Origin: Bacilli bacterium
Lineage (GTDB): Bacteria > Bacillota_I > Bacilli_A > ML615J-28 > CAG-698
Direction: 5' to 3'
DNA length: 64,000 bases
Assembly: GCA_017962745.1 (NCBI GenBank)
Contig: JAGCUR010000018.1
Span: 1 to 64,000, forward strand
Within the stretch, counting starts at the first letter, position 1, and each line of letters opens with the position of its first letter. The notes beneath the pieces were generated by a model. It did no database searches. It saw only the letters and a program-made list of their open reading frames with translations, and was not told the DNA's origin. Below are positions 32,428 through 41,800 of the stretch, in pieces. A program made the position numbers and the translations under genes.

Positions 32428-35013
32428 ATGGCAGGACAAAAAGTTGATTATGCAAAGAAGTATTTGGAGAAGGTCAACAGTAAGCTCGTTGCTGTAGATG
32501 GCCAAGATCCTTTTTACGAATTTTGTAGTAATGCAATAAACGGTGGAGATAATATTCTCTTCCAAAAATATAGAATGGAAACAAGACTATTTGACTTCGA
32601 CTGGATTAACGCAGTAGAAGATTCTTTGGATAAGATTGATAACATCATTAGAAATCCAAAATCATTCATTAAAGAAGATCAAGAAGTTGTTCCAATTGAA
32701 AAAGCTAAAAGAACAGGCTATGAAGCTGTTAAGCATCTATCAAGCCATTCACAATTTGTGAAAGAAGTTACACCTGATGGTTTTATTAGACCTTCTAAGA
32801 TTTTAACTTCTGAAAGAAACATTGATTATGCAATCTATGAAAATAGATTCGTTAAGACATTACTTTTAAAACTAGTTCCATTCGTAGAAAAAAGATATGA
32901 TGCACTAGTTAAACTAATGAATTCAGATTATTTCAATAAAATGAATTCAAAATCCAAATTTAACTTCAATGGTACTGATGTAGAGTACGAACTAAACATG
33001 AGTATCCATCGTAAGATTAACGATGGTGATAAAGCTGAACATAATGCTTTATTACTAGAACGTGCAAAAATAGTTAGACAAAGGGTTATGGGCTTCTATA
33101 CTTCAGAATTTATGGCTAACTTAGCCAGTGCTCGTGAAGTATTCCCACCAATCCAAAGAACTAATATTTTAATGAAGGAACCTAACTACCATAAATGTTA
33201 CCAACTATGGGCATACATTGCGGAACAAGGTGAATTCAAATATGAAATAGATGTTAAGGAAGCAGAAGTTGACTTCTCTAGAGAATATAAAGAGCAAGTT
33301 AAGCACTTAACATTACTTGCTTATGCTGTTTCTGCCGCAAACGACCCTGCGTTTGCTAATGCAGCCTTTGATAAGAATGTATTTGTTCCAATTAAACCAA
33401 AAGAAATGAAGGTTTTAAAGGATCTTGATGAAGAAGCTAGAGATAATAGCTTAAAGATGGAAACAGATATCATCAATGAATTCTATTATCAAGAAGCAAG
33501 AAAATTATATCGTAAAAACATTGATTCAATGGTTAATGATGGTGAACCATATCATATCGCTCTAAAAGATGTATACATGCAATCTACAAAGATTACCGAT
33601 GCCATCTTTACTAGCTTACTAGAAGTACCAGATGATGTTAAGGATTCACCAGTAGCCTTACTAAGATTCAAGAAACGTAAACTTGAAGCATTCAAAGCCA
33701 TCATTAAGTTCAAAGAACAAGATATGAACAAATGGCGTAAGGCTCAGAACAAATTAGAAAATGATATTATTAAAGATACAGTTAAAGCTAATATCGCTTT
33801 AGGTATTAAAGACAAAGAAACTCTTGAAAAAGAAAGAAAAGCAGCTGAACAAGTATTAGCTAAAGAAAGAGCTAAGGAAGCTGCAAGACTTAAGAAAGAA
33901 GCTGAAAAGCAAAAAGCTAAAGAAGCTATCGAAAAAGCTAAAGCTAAAGAAGCTGCTAAGAAAGCAAAAGAAGCAGAACAAGCAAGACTTGCTAGAGAAG
34001 CTGCTAAACAAGCTCGCGAAGACGAAAGAATTCGTAAAGCTATGGAAAAACAAGAAAGAGAAAGATTAGCAGAAGAAAAGAGATTAGCTAGAGAAGCTGC
34101 AATGGCTGAAAAAGCTAAATTAGCTGAAGAAAAGAGACTTGCTAAGGAAGCTGAAGAAGCTGAAAAAGCAAGAAAAGCTGAAGAAGCTAGAATTGCTAAA
34201 GATTCTATTGAAAGAGAAAAGAACAATAAAGCTGTAGCTGAAGCTAAAGCAGCAGCTATTGCCAAAGAAAAAGCTGAAAAAGAAAAAGCAGAAAAAGAAA
34301 AGAATAAACCTAAAGAAGAAAAGAAAGAAGATTATTATAGCGACTTAGTAGATATGTTCGAATTTGGTGTTGCTCCTGAAAAAGAAGAGGAACAAGAACC
34401 TGAATTTGCAGAACAACCTATTGAAGAACCTGCTTCTGAAGAAGTTCCTGAAGAACAACCTCAAGAAGCTGCTCCTGAAGAACCAGTAGCTGAAGAAGCA
34501 CCAGTTGAAGAAGCACAAGAGGAAGCTCCAGCTGAGGAAACTCCTGAAGAACAACCTCAAGAAGAAGTTCAACCTGAAGAACCTCAAGAAGAATCAGTTG
34601 AAGATGCTCCAGCAAGTGAAGAACCTACTGAAGATCAACCTGAAGAGCCTCAAGAAGAATCAGCTGAAGAGGCTCCAGCAAGTGAAGAACCTACTGAAGA
34701 TCAACCTGAAGAGCCTCAAGAGGAACCAGCTGAAGCTGCTCCAGTAGATGAAGAACCTGAAGCTGAACAAGCTGAAGAAATTCCAGAAGAAGCTCCTGCT
34801 GAGGAAGCATCTGAGGAACAACCTTCTGAGGAAACTCCAGAGGAAGAACCTCAAGAAGAACCTAGTGAAGAACAACCTGAGGAAGAATCAGAAGAACAAA
34901 ATGATGAACCTCAAGAAGATAAAGCTGAAGAAGGTAGTGAAGAAGATAAACCTAGAAGAAGGGGATTATTTGCTAATCTATTCGGTAGAAGAAATAATGG
35001 TAATGAAGAATAA
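32428..35013 (+). CDS. DUF2357-like partner with coiled coil and acidic repeat tail
   Basis: 861 residues. Residues about 1-460 contain the DUF2357 landmark NIDYAIYENRFVKTLLLKL (about 130-148) and helical segments. Residues about 470-640 are an uninterrupted Lys/Ala/Glu coiled coil. Residues about 650-840 are Glu/Pro-rich with 22-residue repeats. The last 20 residues are basic (KPRRRGLFANLFGRR). Many DUF2357 proteins end in a PD-(D/E)xK nuclease; I see no such motif. It is probably the substrate or scaffold arm of the AAA+ protein encoded upstream. Its stop overlaps the second sipW start by one base. Confidence 0.78.
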   Translation: MAGQKVDYAKKYLEKVNSKLVAVDGQDPFYEFCSNAINGGDNILFQKYRMETRLFDFDWINAVEDSLDKIDNIIRNPKSFIKEDQEVVPIEKAKRTGYEAVKHLSSHSQFVKEVTPDGFIRPSKILTSERNIDYAIYENRFVKTLLLKLVPFVEKRYDALVKLMNSDYFNKMNSKSKFNFNGTDVEYELNMSIHRKINDGDKAEHNALLLERAKIVRQRVMGFYTSEFMANLASAREVFPPIQRTNILMKEPNYHKCYQLWAYIAEQGEFKYEIDVKEAEVDFSREYKEQVKHLTLLAYAVSAANDPAFANAAFDKNVFVPIKPKEMKVLKDLDEEARDNSLKMETDIINEFYYQEARKLYRKNIDSMVNDGEPYHIALKDVYMQSTKITDAIFTSLLEVPDDVKDSPVALLRFKKRKLEAFKAIIKFKEQDMNKWRKAQNKLENDIIKDTVKANIALGIKDKETLEKERKAAEQVLAKERAKEAARLKKEAEKQKAKEAIEKAKAKEAAKKAKEAEQARLAREAAKQAREDERIRKAMEKQERERLAEEKRLAREAAMAEKAKLAEEKRLAKEAEEAEKARKAEEARIAKDSIEREKNNKAVAEAKAAAIAKEKAEKEKAEKEKNKPKEEKKEDYYSDLVDMFEFGVAPEKEEEQEPEFAEQPIEEPASEEVPEEQPQEAAPEEPVAEEAPVEEAQEEAPAEETPEEQPQEEVQPEEPQEESVEDAPASEEPTEDQPEEPQEESAEEAPASEEPTEDQPEEPQEEPAEAAPVDEEPEAEQAEEIPEEAPAEEASEEQPSEETPEEEPQEEPSEEQPEEESEEQNDEPQEDKAEEGSEEDKPRRRGLFANLFGRRNNGNEE
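34582..34779 (+). repeat. 66-bp tandem repeats in the acidic tail
   Basis: Units starting at 34582, 34648 and 34714 encode a 22-residue acidic Pro/Glu/Ser period. The first two are nearly identical in DNA; the third diverges. Copy number is likely to vary by slippage. Confidence 0.8.
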
Positions 35014-35675
35014 TGAATAAGGTACGTAATATTGTTGTTGCTATTCCTGCTATTATCTTCGTATTAGCAATTATTCTAATCTTTAAAATATCTTTCTCTT
35101 TACAAAAAGGTGAAGTACCAAAAGTATTTGGCCTAACTTTTATGGAAGTTCAAACTGGAAGTATGGAACCTAATATTCACCAATATGACTTTATTATTAA
35201 TAAAGCCAAGAAGGAATATAAGGTTGGAGATGCTGTATCATTCTATTATGATTTAAACGGTGATGGAAAAGATGAATCAGTAACTCACAGAATTATATCT
35301 TTTAATAATGATGGCACTATCACCTTAAAAGGTGATGCTGCTGTATCAGATACAGATATCCAAGTTATTACTAGTAATCAAATTATTGGTAAAGTAATTT
35401 ACAGAAGTAGTAGAATAGGTAAATTATTTACTACTAATATCTTTAAGAATCGTAACTTCTTGTTTATGTTCTTAATTGGGTCTTTAATTATTTTCATGAT
35501 TTATCAATCATTTAATATCTTTAAGTTATTAAAAGAAGATAAGAAATTAGAAAATGAAGCAGTAGAAGAACCTACTGAAGAAGTAAAAGAAGAACAAAGT
35601 AGTGAAGATATTGAAGCTGAGATTGCAAGGCTTCAAGCTAAGCTTAAAGAAAAAGAAGAGGAAAAGAATGAATAA
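35013..35675 (+). CDS. SipW-type signal peptidase I, second copy
   Basis: 220 residues. N-terminal helix (about 8-30), catalytic Ser in EVQTGSMEPNI (about 51), His in VTHRIIS (about 91), second helix (about 150-172), then an acidic coiled tail. It has the Ser-His dyad of ER-type peptidases. It is shorter than the copy at 25.5 kb and closer to classical SipW. It overlaps the DUF2357-like gene at its start and trmL at its end, so it belongs to the AAA+ operon. Exported substrates follow from 36.3 kb. Confidence 0.92.
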   Translation: MNKVRNIVVAIPAIIFVLAIILIFKISFSLQKGEVPKVFGLTFMEVQTGSMEPNIHQYDFIINKAKKEYKVGDAVSFYYDLNGDGKDESVTHRIISFNNDGTITLKGDAAVSDTDIQVITSNQIIGKVIYRSSRIGKLFTTNIFKNRNFLFMFLIGSLIIFMIYQSFNIFKLLKEDKKLENEAVEEPTEEVKEEQSSEDIEAEIARLQAKLKEKEEEKNE

Positions 35676-36186
35676 CGTAGTATTATACGAACCAGAAATT
35701 CCTCAAAATACTGGTAATATCATGAGAACATGTGTTGCTTCCAACACAACTCTTCATTTGATTGAACCTTTAGGGTTTAGCTTAGATGAAAAAGAAATAA
35801 AAAGAAGTGGAGCCAATTATATTAAAGATTGTAATTACATCATTTATAAGAATTGGGAAGACTTCTGGGAAAAAAATAAAGATAAAGGCAGTTTTTATTT
35901 CTTAACAAGATATGGACATCATACGATGTATGATGTGGATGTTAAGGATATAAATAAAAACTATTACTTTATTTTAGGAAAAGAATCAACTGGCATTCCA
36001 AAAGAGTTATTATTAGAGCATTTAGATGAATGTATTAGACTACCTATGAGTGACAAAGTTAGAGCCCTAAATGTAAGTAATGTTGCTGCCATCATGGTTT
36101 ATGAAGCTTTAAGGCAGCAGGGGTTTGTTGGCTTAGAATTTGAAGAACCGGAAAATTTTAAGGGCAAACACTATTTGGAAAAATAA
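35668..36186 (+). CDS. trmL: tRNA (cytidine(34)-2'-O)-methyltransferase
   Basis: 172 residues from ATG 35668, which has GAGGAAAAG upstream and overlaps the sipW end by eight bases; a longer in-frame start at 35602 would lie deep in sipW. SPOUT-fold signs: VVLYEPEIPQNTGNIMRTC, FILGKESTGIP and RLPMSDKVRALNVSNVAAIMVYEAL, which form the knotted SAM site. It methylates the wobble nucleotide of tRNA-Leu. A housekeeping gene inside this export operon is odd and may simply borrow its transcription. Confidence 0.95.
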   Translation: MNNVVLYEPEIPQNTGNIMRTCVASNTTLHLIEPLGFSLDEKEIKRSGANYIKDCNYIIYKNWEDFWEKNKDKGSFYFLTRYGHHTMYDVDVKDINKNYYFILGKESTGIPKELLLEHLDECIRLPMSDKVRALNVSNVAAIMVYEALRQQGFVGLEFEEPENFKGKHYLEK

Positions 36187-36198
36187 TTATTGTTTGAA

Positions 36199-36229
36199 AA
36201 AGATGTGCTATGCCTAGCACATCTTTATT
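36199..36229 (+). terminator. Terminator after trmL
   Basis: AAAGATGTGCTA (36199-36210) pairs with TAGCACATCTTT (36215-36226), tail TTTATT. Confidence 0.85.
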
Positions 36230-36263
36230 CATTTATTATGTATTTTAGGAAGGAGGGATTGCT

Positions 36264-37085
36264 GTGGGCTTTTTTAGAAAATTTAAGATTTTAATTCCTA
36301 GTTTAATAGCTATGTTTATAACATTAGCTATGGGTGCTACTGTGGCAATCACTTATGCCTGGAGTACAACCAATAGAAATGTTATTGGGGAAGGTGACAC
36401 AGTTAATGTTAACTTACCTCTAATCGTTTTAGCATCAGATAGTTACGAACCATTAGAAGATCAAACTACTATTGCATTTTCTGATTTAGAAGCAAATGGT
36501 TTTGGTGTTAGTATTAACTTTAGTCCGCTAAATGTATTATATCCTGCTACAACTAATGATGGGATTACATTTAGATATGCTACTAATGTAGATACAAATG
36601 GTCAGTCACTACCTGCTACTGATAACATTGATACATATGAGGCCGTTGATGCTTTATATGAAAGATATTTCTTCTTAGAAAAATCGTTTTATTTAGTATC
36701 GGCTTATACTCAAAATGTATCAGTATATTTAAGTTCTGTTGAGTTTTATGCAGGTACAGAAAATAGTAGCTTATATAAATCGATTAGACTTTGTGCTACT
36801 TGCGGAAACACTAAATGTATCATTAGTGATAATGATGGTCAGGCATATCCTGCAAATGGCCCAGAAACGGTTGCAAGTACGGACCCAGCAATTAGAGCAT
36901 CAAACATTGGAAGAAGCACATTTATTGTTAACCTACCAGCAATGCAGAAGGATGAACAAGATAATTATTACTGCACACCAGTATTAGTTACTTTTAGAAT
37001 TTGGATTGAAGGCCAATCACCATATGCAGTTGTTGCCTATTCAGGACATGCATTTGGTGTAAATGTTGATTTTGATATTAGATAA
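36264..37085 (+). CDS. SipW-dependent-type exported protein
   Basis: 273 residues from GTG, with GGAAGGAGG upstream. The signal segment (about 8-33) ends in AITYAWSTTNR. The mature part is rich in Thr/Ser/Tyr, has a CATCGNTKC cysteine cluster near 175, and ends with VTFRIWIEGQSP...FGVNVDFDIR, a variant of the WxEG closing motif of the other island proteins. No sorting signal or second helix. No clear promoter between the terminator and the gene; the three following genes are close enough for one transcript. Function unknown; a minor fibre component is one option. Confidence 0.75.
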   Translation: MGFFRKFKILIPSLIAMFITLAMGATVAITYAWSTTNRNVIGEGDTVNVNLPLIVLASDSYEPLEDQTTIAFSDLEANGFGVSINFSPLNVLYPATTNDGITFRYATNVDTNGQSLPATDNIDTYEAVDALYERYFFLEKSFYLVSAYTQNVSVYLSSVEFYAGTENSSLYKSIRLCATCGNTKCIISDNDGQAYPANGPETVASTDPAIRASNIGRSTFIVNLPAMQKDEQDNYYCTPVLVTFRIWIEGQSPYAVVAYSGHAFGVNVDFDIR

Positions 37086-37123
37086 ATAAAAATATTTATT
37101 AAAATATTTGGAAAGGAGTATGG

Positions 37124-37948
37124 ATGAGAAAAGAAATAATTAGAAATTTTGTTTTCTTGGCTATAACTGGTTTATTTCTTTTAGCTATTTTAGTAATAGT
37201 TGTTATGCCTAAGACTAGAGCTTGGCTATTAGAAAATAAACACGTAGATGTAGATTCTCATCTCATCTATGCGATTAACCAAGGTTATGGTGATGACTTA
37301 GTATCACTAAATAACTTATCAAGAATTTATCAATCAAGTGATGAAACAGTAACTCAAGTTACTTTCATCCCTGGTGAACAAGTTTATTATACATTCGTAT
37401 TTAAAGTAGCTGCTAGCGACTATATCGCTAGTAAAGCTGATTATCATGCAAGCTTAGTTATAAGAGGTGAAGCAAGAGAGACTGCTACTGCAAATTCAGG
37501 AGATTATTTATCGTTTCTCCATGACTGTGCGGTTTTAGAAGATTCTTGTTTATTTGCAGTTTTACACCGTGGTGAAACAGCAAACGGTGAGGATACGATT
37601 ATTTATTATGATATTGTTAAGTATCATAACGAAAATGGTACTTATTCAATTAATGAAGAAGGCGAAATATCTGCTTTTAGCAGTGAAACAACGGGGGCTG
37701 TTTTAAGCAATGATGCAGTTGAATCATTCTGTCCTGATAAAACAACTAGCTCAATTGGAGCTGAGTTTGATGTAACGATTCCAATTGTTCCAATTAGTAA
37801 TGATTTACTTTATCATGAAGCCGGTAATGATTACATATTCTTTATGTTATATGTACAAATTACTTATATTGATACTGGTATTAATCAAAATGAACAAATG
37901 GATTCAACTCTGACTATTAACGGATCAAGTTTACTTTGTAAAAACTAA
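37124..37948 (+). CDS. Exported or membrane-anchored protein of the SipW-type island
   Basis: 274 residues. Hydrophobic segment about 10-30 followed by PKTRAWLLENK, a weakened SipW-type end. The mature part has strand-like segments (QVTFIPGEQVYYTFVFKV, VTIPIVPISND, IFFMLYVQITYIDTG) as in TasA-like jelly rolls. AAGGAG precedes ATG; 38 bases after the previous gene, 27 before the next. I recognise no family beyond the context. Confidence 0.65.
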   Translation: MRKEIIRNFVFLAITGLFLLAILVIVVMPKTRAWLLENKHVDVDSHLIYAINQGYGDDLVSLNNLSRIYQSSDETVTQVTFIPGEQVYYTFVFKVAASDYIASKADYHASLVIRGEARETATANSGDYLSFLHDCAVLEDSCLFAVLHRGETANGEDTIIYYDIVKYHNENGTYSINEEGEISAFSSETTGAVLSNDAVESFCPDKTTSSIGAEFDVTIPIVPISNDLLYHEAGNDYIFFMLYVQITYIDTGINQNEQMDSTLTINGSSLLCKN

Positions 37949-37975
37949 GAATAAGTAATTTGGAAGGAGGAAAAT

Positions 37976-38821
37976 ATGAAAAATAAGAAGATGATAATCT
38001 TAAGCTTTCTTGCACTAATCGTTTTATTTGCATCAATGATTAGTGTCACTTTTGCGTGGTTCTATTTTCCAAGTTCTAAAAACTTGATTATTAATACGGT
38101 ACCAGAACTTGAAATTGATATTGATCTATATCATTTGGAAGCAAATGATGAAAGTGGTTCTTATCTATTTAGAAAAATAAATGCCCAAAATGGAAAACTA
38201 ACAGTTGATTCTAGTTTAGTATTCTTCCACTGGGGAACAGAATTTATTTGCGAATCAAATAAAGAAGATTATTATGCGATCGTAGCAACATATGATTCAA
38301 GTGAATTTAGCGCTCAAGGTAACTTAAAAGCAATGTTAGATGCTACTATTGTATGTAGTTCTGAATCTTACTATGAAGATGAACAAACTGGCGAAATGAT
38401 TAACTTTAGAATTCCAGTTGTGCAAATTGCTTATGCATTTGCGAATTCAAATAGCCTTAACTTAACACAAAGTGTAGCAACAGCTGAAGCAAGAGGTGCT
38501 ACATATACTGATATTAGTATGTTAGGTGAAGATGATCAGGCTAATGCTTCATTTACTGTAACAGGGAATGTGGAACAAGTGTTGAGTGGACTTAATTCAG
38601 CGCAATATGTTCAAAACTATACAAATGAAGAAGAACAAGCAACTTCAAGAATTAAAGTTATTATCTTTATCAAAGTTACAGCTGATGAAGATTATGTAAC
38701 TGAATCATTATTAGATATTGAAAGAAACTTCGGTAGCGATTTAGCAATCGTCGTTAGCAACGAGTTAACTATCAATACAACATTCAGAAGCGTTCCAAAG
38801 AACGCAAATGCGGGAAATTAG
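37976..38821 (+). CDS. SipW-dependent-type exported protein
   Basis: 281 residues. Signal segment ends SVTFAWFYFPSSKN, very close to the TasA/YAWF cleavage pattern. The mature part begins LEIDIDLYHLEAND and contains strands ending in TSRIKVIIFIKVTA and NELTINTTF. GGAAGGAGG precedes ATG. The end overlaps the open frame of the giant protein gene, whose own ribosome site lies at this stop, so the two are coupled. Probably a structural or adaptor protein of the same surface assembly. Confidence 0.75.
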   Translation: MKNKKMIILSFLALIVLFASMISVTFAWFYFPSSKNLIINTVPELEIDIDLYHLEANDESGSYLFRKINAQNGKLTVDSSLVFFHWGTEFICESNKEDYYAIVATYDSSEFSAQGNLKAMLDATIVCSSESYYEDEQTGEMINFRIPVVQIAYAFANSNSLNLTQSVATAEARGATYTDISMLGEDDQANASFTVTGNVEQVLSGLNSAQYVQNYTNEEEQATSRIKVIIFIKVTADEDYVTESLLDIERNFGSDLAIVVSNELTINTTFRSVPKNANAGN

Positions 38822-38831
38822 AGGTGAAGCG

Positions 38832-41800
38832 ATGAAAAAAGTATTTACTCTAATTAAGATTGCTTTAGTAGTATTAGCACTATTCTTTAGTGTTACAATT
38901 GCCACATATGCATATTATGAATATTATGGCAAATATTCTAATGTTATTAATATTACCGGAACAATTAAGCTAGATGCCTTCGATGTATTATATCCAACAT
39001 TAAGAGAAGATGATACATATGGTATCACTCCAGAAAACCCTTATGTAATTGATAATGTAGCGAGACTTCAAAACTTAATTCAATTAAATAACTCCGGTAA
39101 ACTTAAGAAATATAAAGATGATTATTACAAGAAATATGGAATTACAATTGATAAATTCTATTTCTGCTTAGAATTTGATGCTCAACAGATTCCACAAATC
39201 CTTGATTTAGCAAATGAAGGTTTGTTTGAATCAATTGGTAACAATGATTATCCATTTGAAGATGAACTTGCTGGTATCGTATATGGATACGAACTAACTA
39301 GTGGTAATATCGTATACTTAAGTGGTTGCTTACCAAAAGTACAAATTAAGGTTGAAAATGACCTTGTTTATGTAAATGGTTTAGCAGATTCATCACTAAA
39401 TGCAGCTGATTTTACTAATGGTATTTATTTAAAAGCTGAGCGTTTATACGATGCAACAGCATTTAATCCAAATAATCCAGATAGTATTGTATTTGATGCT
39501 AACTCATCAACTACTTATATTAGTATTAAAGATGTAACGCCAATTCATCAAGTTATTGCTAATGAACAAATTACTGTTCCAATCGAACAAATCGATGTTG
39601 GATTTATTAGCAAGATTGCAAGCAATGCTTCAGTGCATGATTTAATCCTTTACAATATTTCAATTAACTGTATTGAAGACGTAGAAGGATCTACACATAA
39701 TTTATTGAAAGAATTATTCGCATTATTAGAAGGTCACCACTTTGCGGATACTGAAAACCATTCAGATGAAAAGCATATCGGTATTTTTGCTGGTCATATC
39801 GATGGTAATGCTAGCGATATTTCTGTTGGTGGTACAAGTACCATCAACATTGATACGCCAGAAGTTAACTATTATTCTAACTATATGACAGTTGGATACA
39901 TTTATGACTTCGCAACTATCGGTGGTGTAACATTTAACACTCTTCAACAAGATAGTTTCTTAGAGGGTGGTAGCGTATCTGGTTGCTTATTTGCTGATGA
40001 CATTTATGCATCTGTTGCGGATGATGCAGAATTTAGTACTGCTGATGGAGCTAAACATTACGCTTTAGTAAATATTTCATCTAATACTACTCATGGCTGG
40101 CCAGGAGTTGCTAATGGACAATTTAGTTATGGCTCATTCATGTTCTTACTATCGGCTAACGATGATACAGTAACTAACATTTGGAATGGCAATAATGCTT
40201 ATAAATTATTAAACGATGAAGGTTATACAATTACTGGATCAGTATTATTCTGTGCTGATGAATATCGTTATTCACCAGATCAACAAGCTGGTGGATCAAT
40301 TATTCCATCATCAGCCAGTGTAAAAGAAATGCTATTCAATGGTATTAGTAGCTTAAAAGCTACTGGATCAGTAATTGATGCTGGTAAATATTTAATCGTA
40401 GCTAAAGTCGCTGATAATTCGCGCGATGGGGGCTATGCATATTACGCAATTAAATTAAAAGCTAGTGATGATGGAACCGGTAACGCAGTCTATACACTTG
40501 ATGCTACAAGTTCAGCTGATGTTACTGAATTCATCCTAGATGATAGTGGTACTGTATCTTTATATCAATCAGCATTATGGAATGTAGATGTAGCATCAAC
40601 TACACCTGTATTTGAAAACTGTAGATATGAAAATATATGGTTAAACCGTGATGAAAATGGTTTAGGATTTGGCGCATATAGCGGTGATGAAAATGATCAT
40701 CTATTCCAATATAGTGCTGCTAATAATCATTTATACTACAACGTAACAACTGGTGAAGTAACTACTCAGTACTATGTTGCTTATGATGATGCAACAGGTG
40801 AATGGGCAATTACTAGCGATGTAGCAGATGCTGCTACGATTGAAATGTATCATGTAGCCGATGGTTACTATGTAAACTTAGTAACTAGCGTTAGTGATAT
40901 TGAGGAAAATGGCGACTATGTAATCGTTGCTCGTAGCGGCTCTACTTCATATTTACTTGGTATTGATAATACTGATGGAATAATTTCAGATAGTTTTGCT
41001 CATGTAGATAAAGAATTTACTACTGCATCATTCCCATCATTAATTACTCTTAGCGAATATGAAGCAATGCGTAATTACGTATGGAACGTTCAATCAGCAT
41101 CAAATGGTGTTGCATCATTTGTAGATAAAGCGAGTCTAACATACTACTTAACTACAAACGATGGTGCTCTAGATTTATCTACTACATCAGCTAACTGGAC
41201 ATATGCACAACTTGCAACTGGAGGAACACTTACTAACAGTAATTTATATTTGAATTATTCACATAATTCAGAATCATTAACTACATGCTTTGGTGTAGGT
41301 TCTAGTTCTTATACAATCTATTTATATAGATTAGAACCAGTCGATGATACTCCTTTATATATTACTTATGAAGGTGCTAAGTATCTTGATGCAGATTCAT
41401 CACCAATTGATGCTGGTACATATGCCATCATTGGTGTTAATGGTAATAATTATTATGCATTAGGGCTAAATAATACAAATAATGTAGTATCAACTGCTAC
41501 TAATGTAAATGGTGCATCAACCTTAACTAATTATTATCATTGGACAGTTGCGGAACAAACATCAACACCGACATTTAGGAATGAGCAATCTACTGGTAGA
41601 TTCTTGAATCATAATGGTACAACTATTAATTCTGCAACAACATCAGCAACTTGGATGTATGACTCACAATATTACCGTGTATATTATAAGAATGGTGATA
41701 CAACATATTACCTAACTACTAATAACGCTGGTACATTTTCACTGCAAACAAGTTTAGGTGTAGCAGGTTATTCTTATGAAGTAAGGTTATACAAATGCGT

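Noticed and set aside
33744-34265. 173-codon open frame on the minus strand
   Set aside because: It is antisense to the Lys/Ala/Glu coiled coil; its Ser/Leu/Phe-rich translation is what the reverse of such codons gives, and it has no ribosome site.
30836-35013. McrBC-type restriction (defence) system
   Set aside because: The AAA+ core fits McrB, but there is a membrane anchor, no visible nuclease or methyl-recognition domain, and the context is export. Kept as an alternative, not the main call.
34505-35020. Lys/Asn/Leu-rich plus-strand frames of 80-90 codons
   Set aside because: Out-of-frame readings of the acidic GAA-rich repeat region; the composition is a codon artefact.
38808-38831. Upstream in-frame ATG of the giant gene
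   Set aside because: No ribosome site before 38808, whereas GAGGTG precedes ATG 38832, and the extra residues would put charged amino acids before the signal helix.
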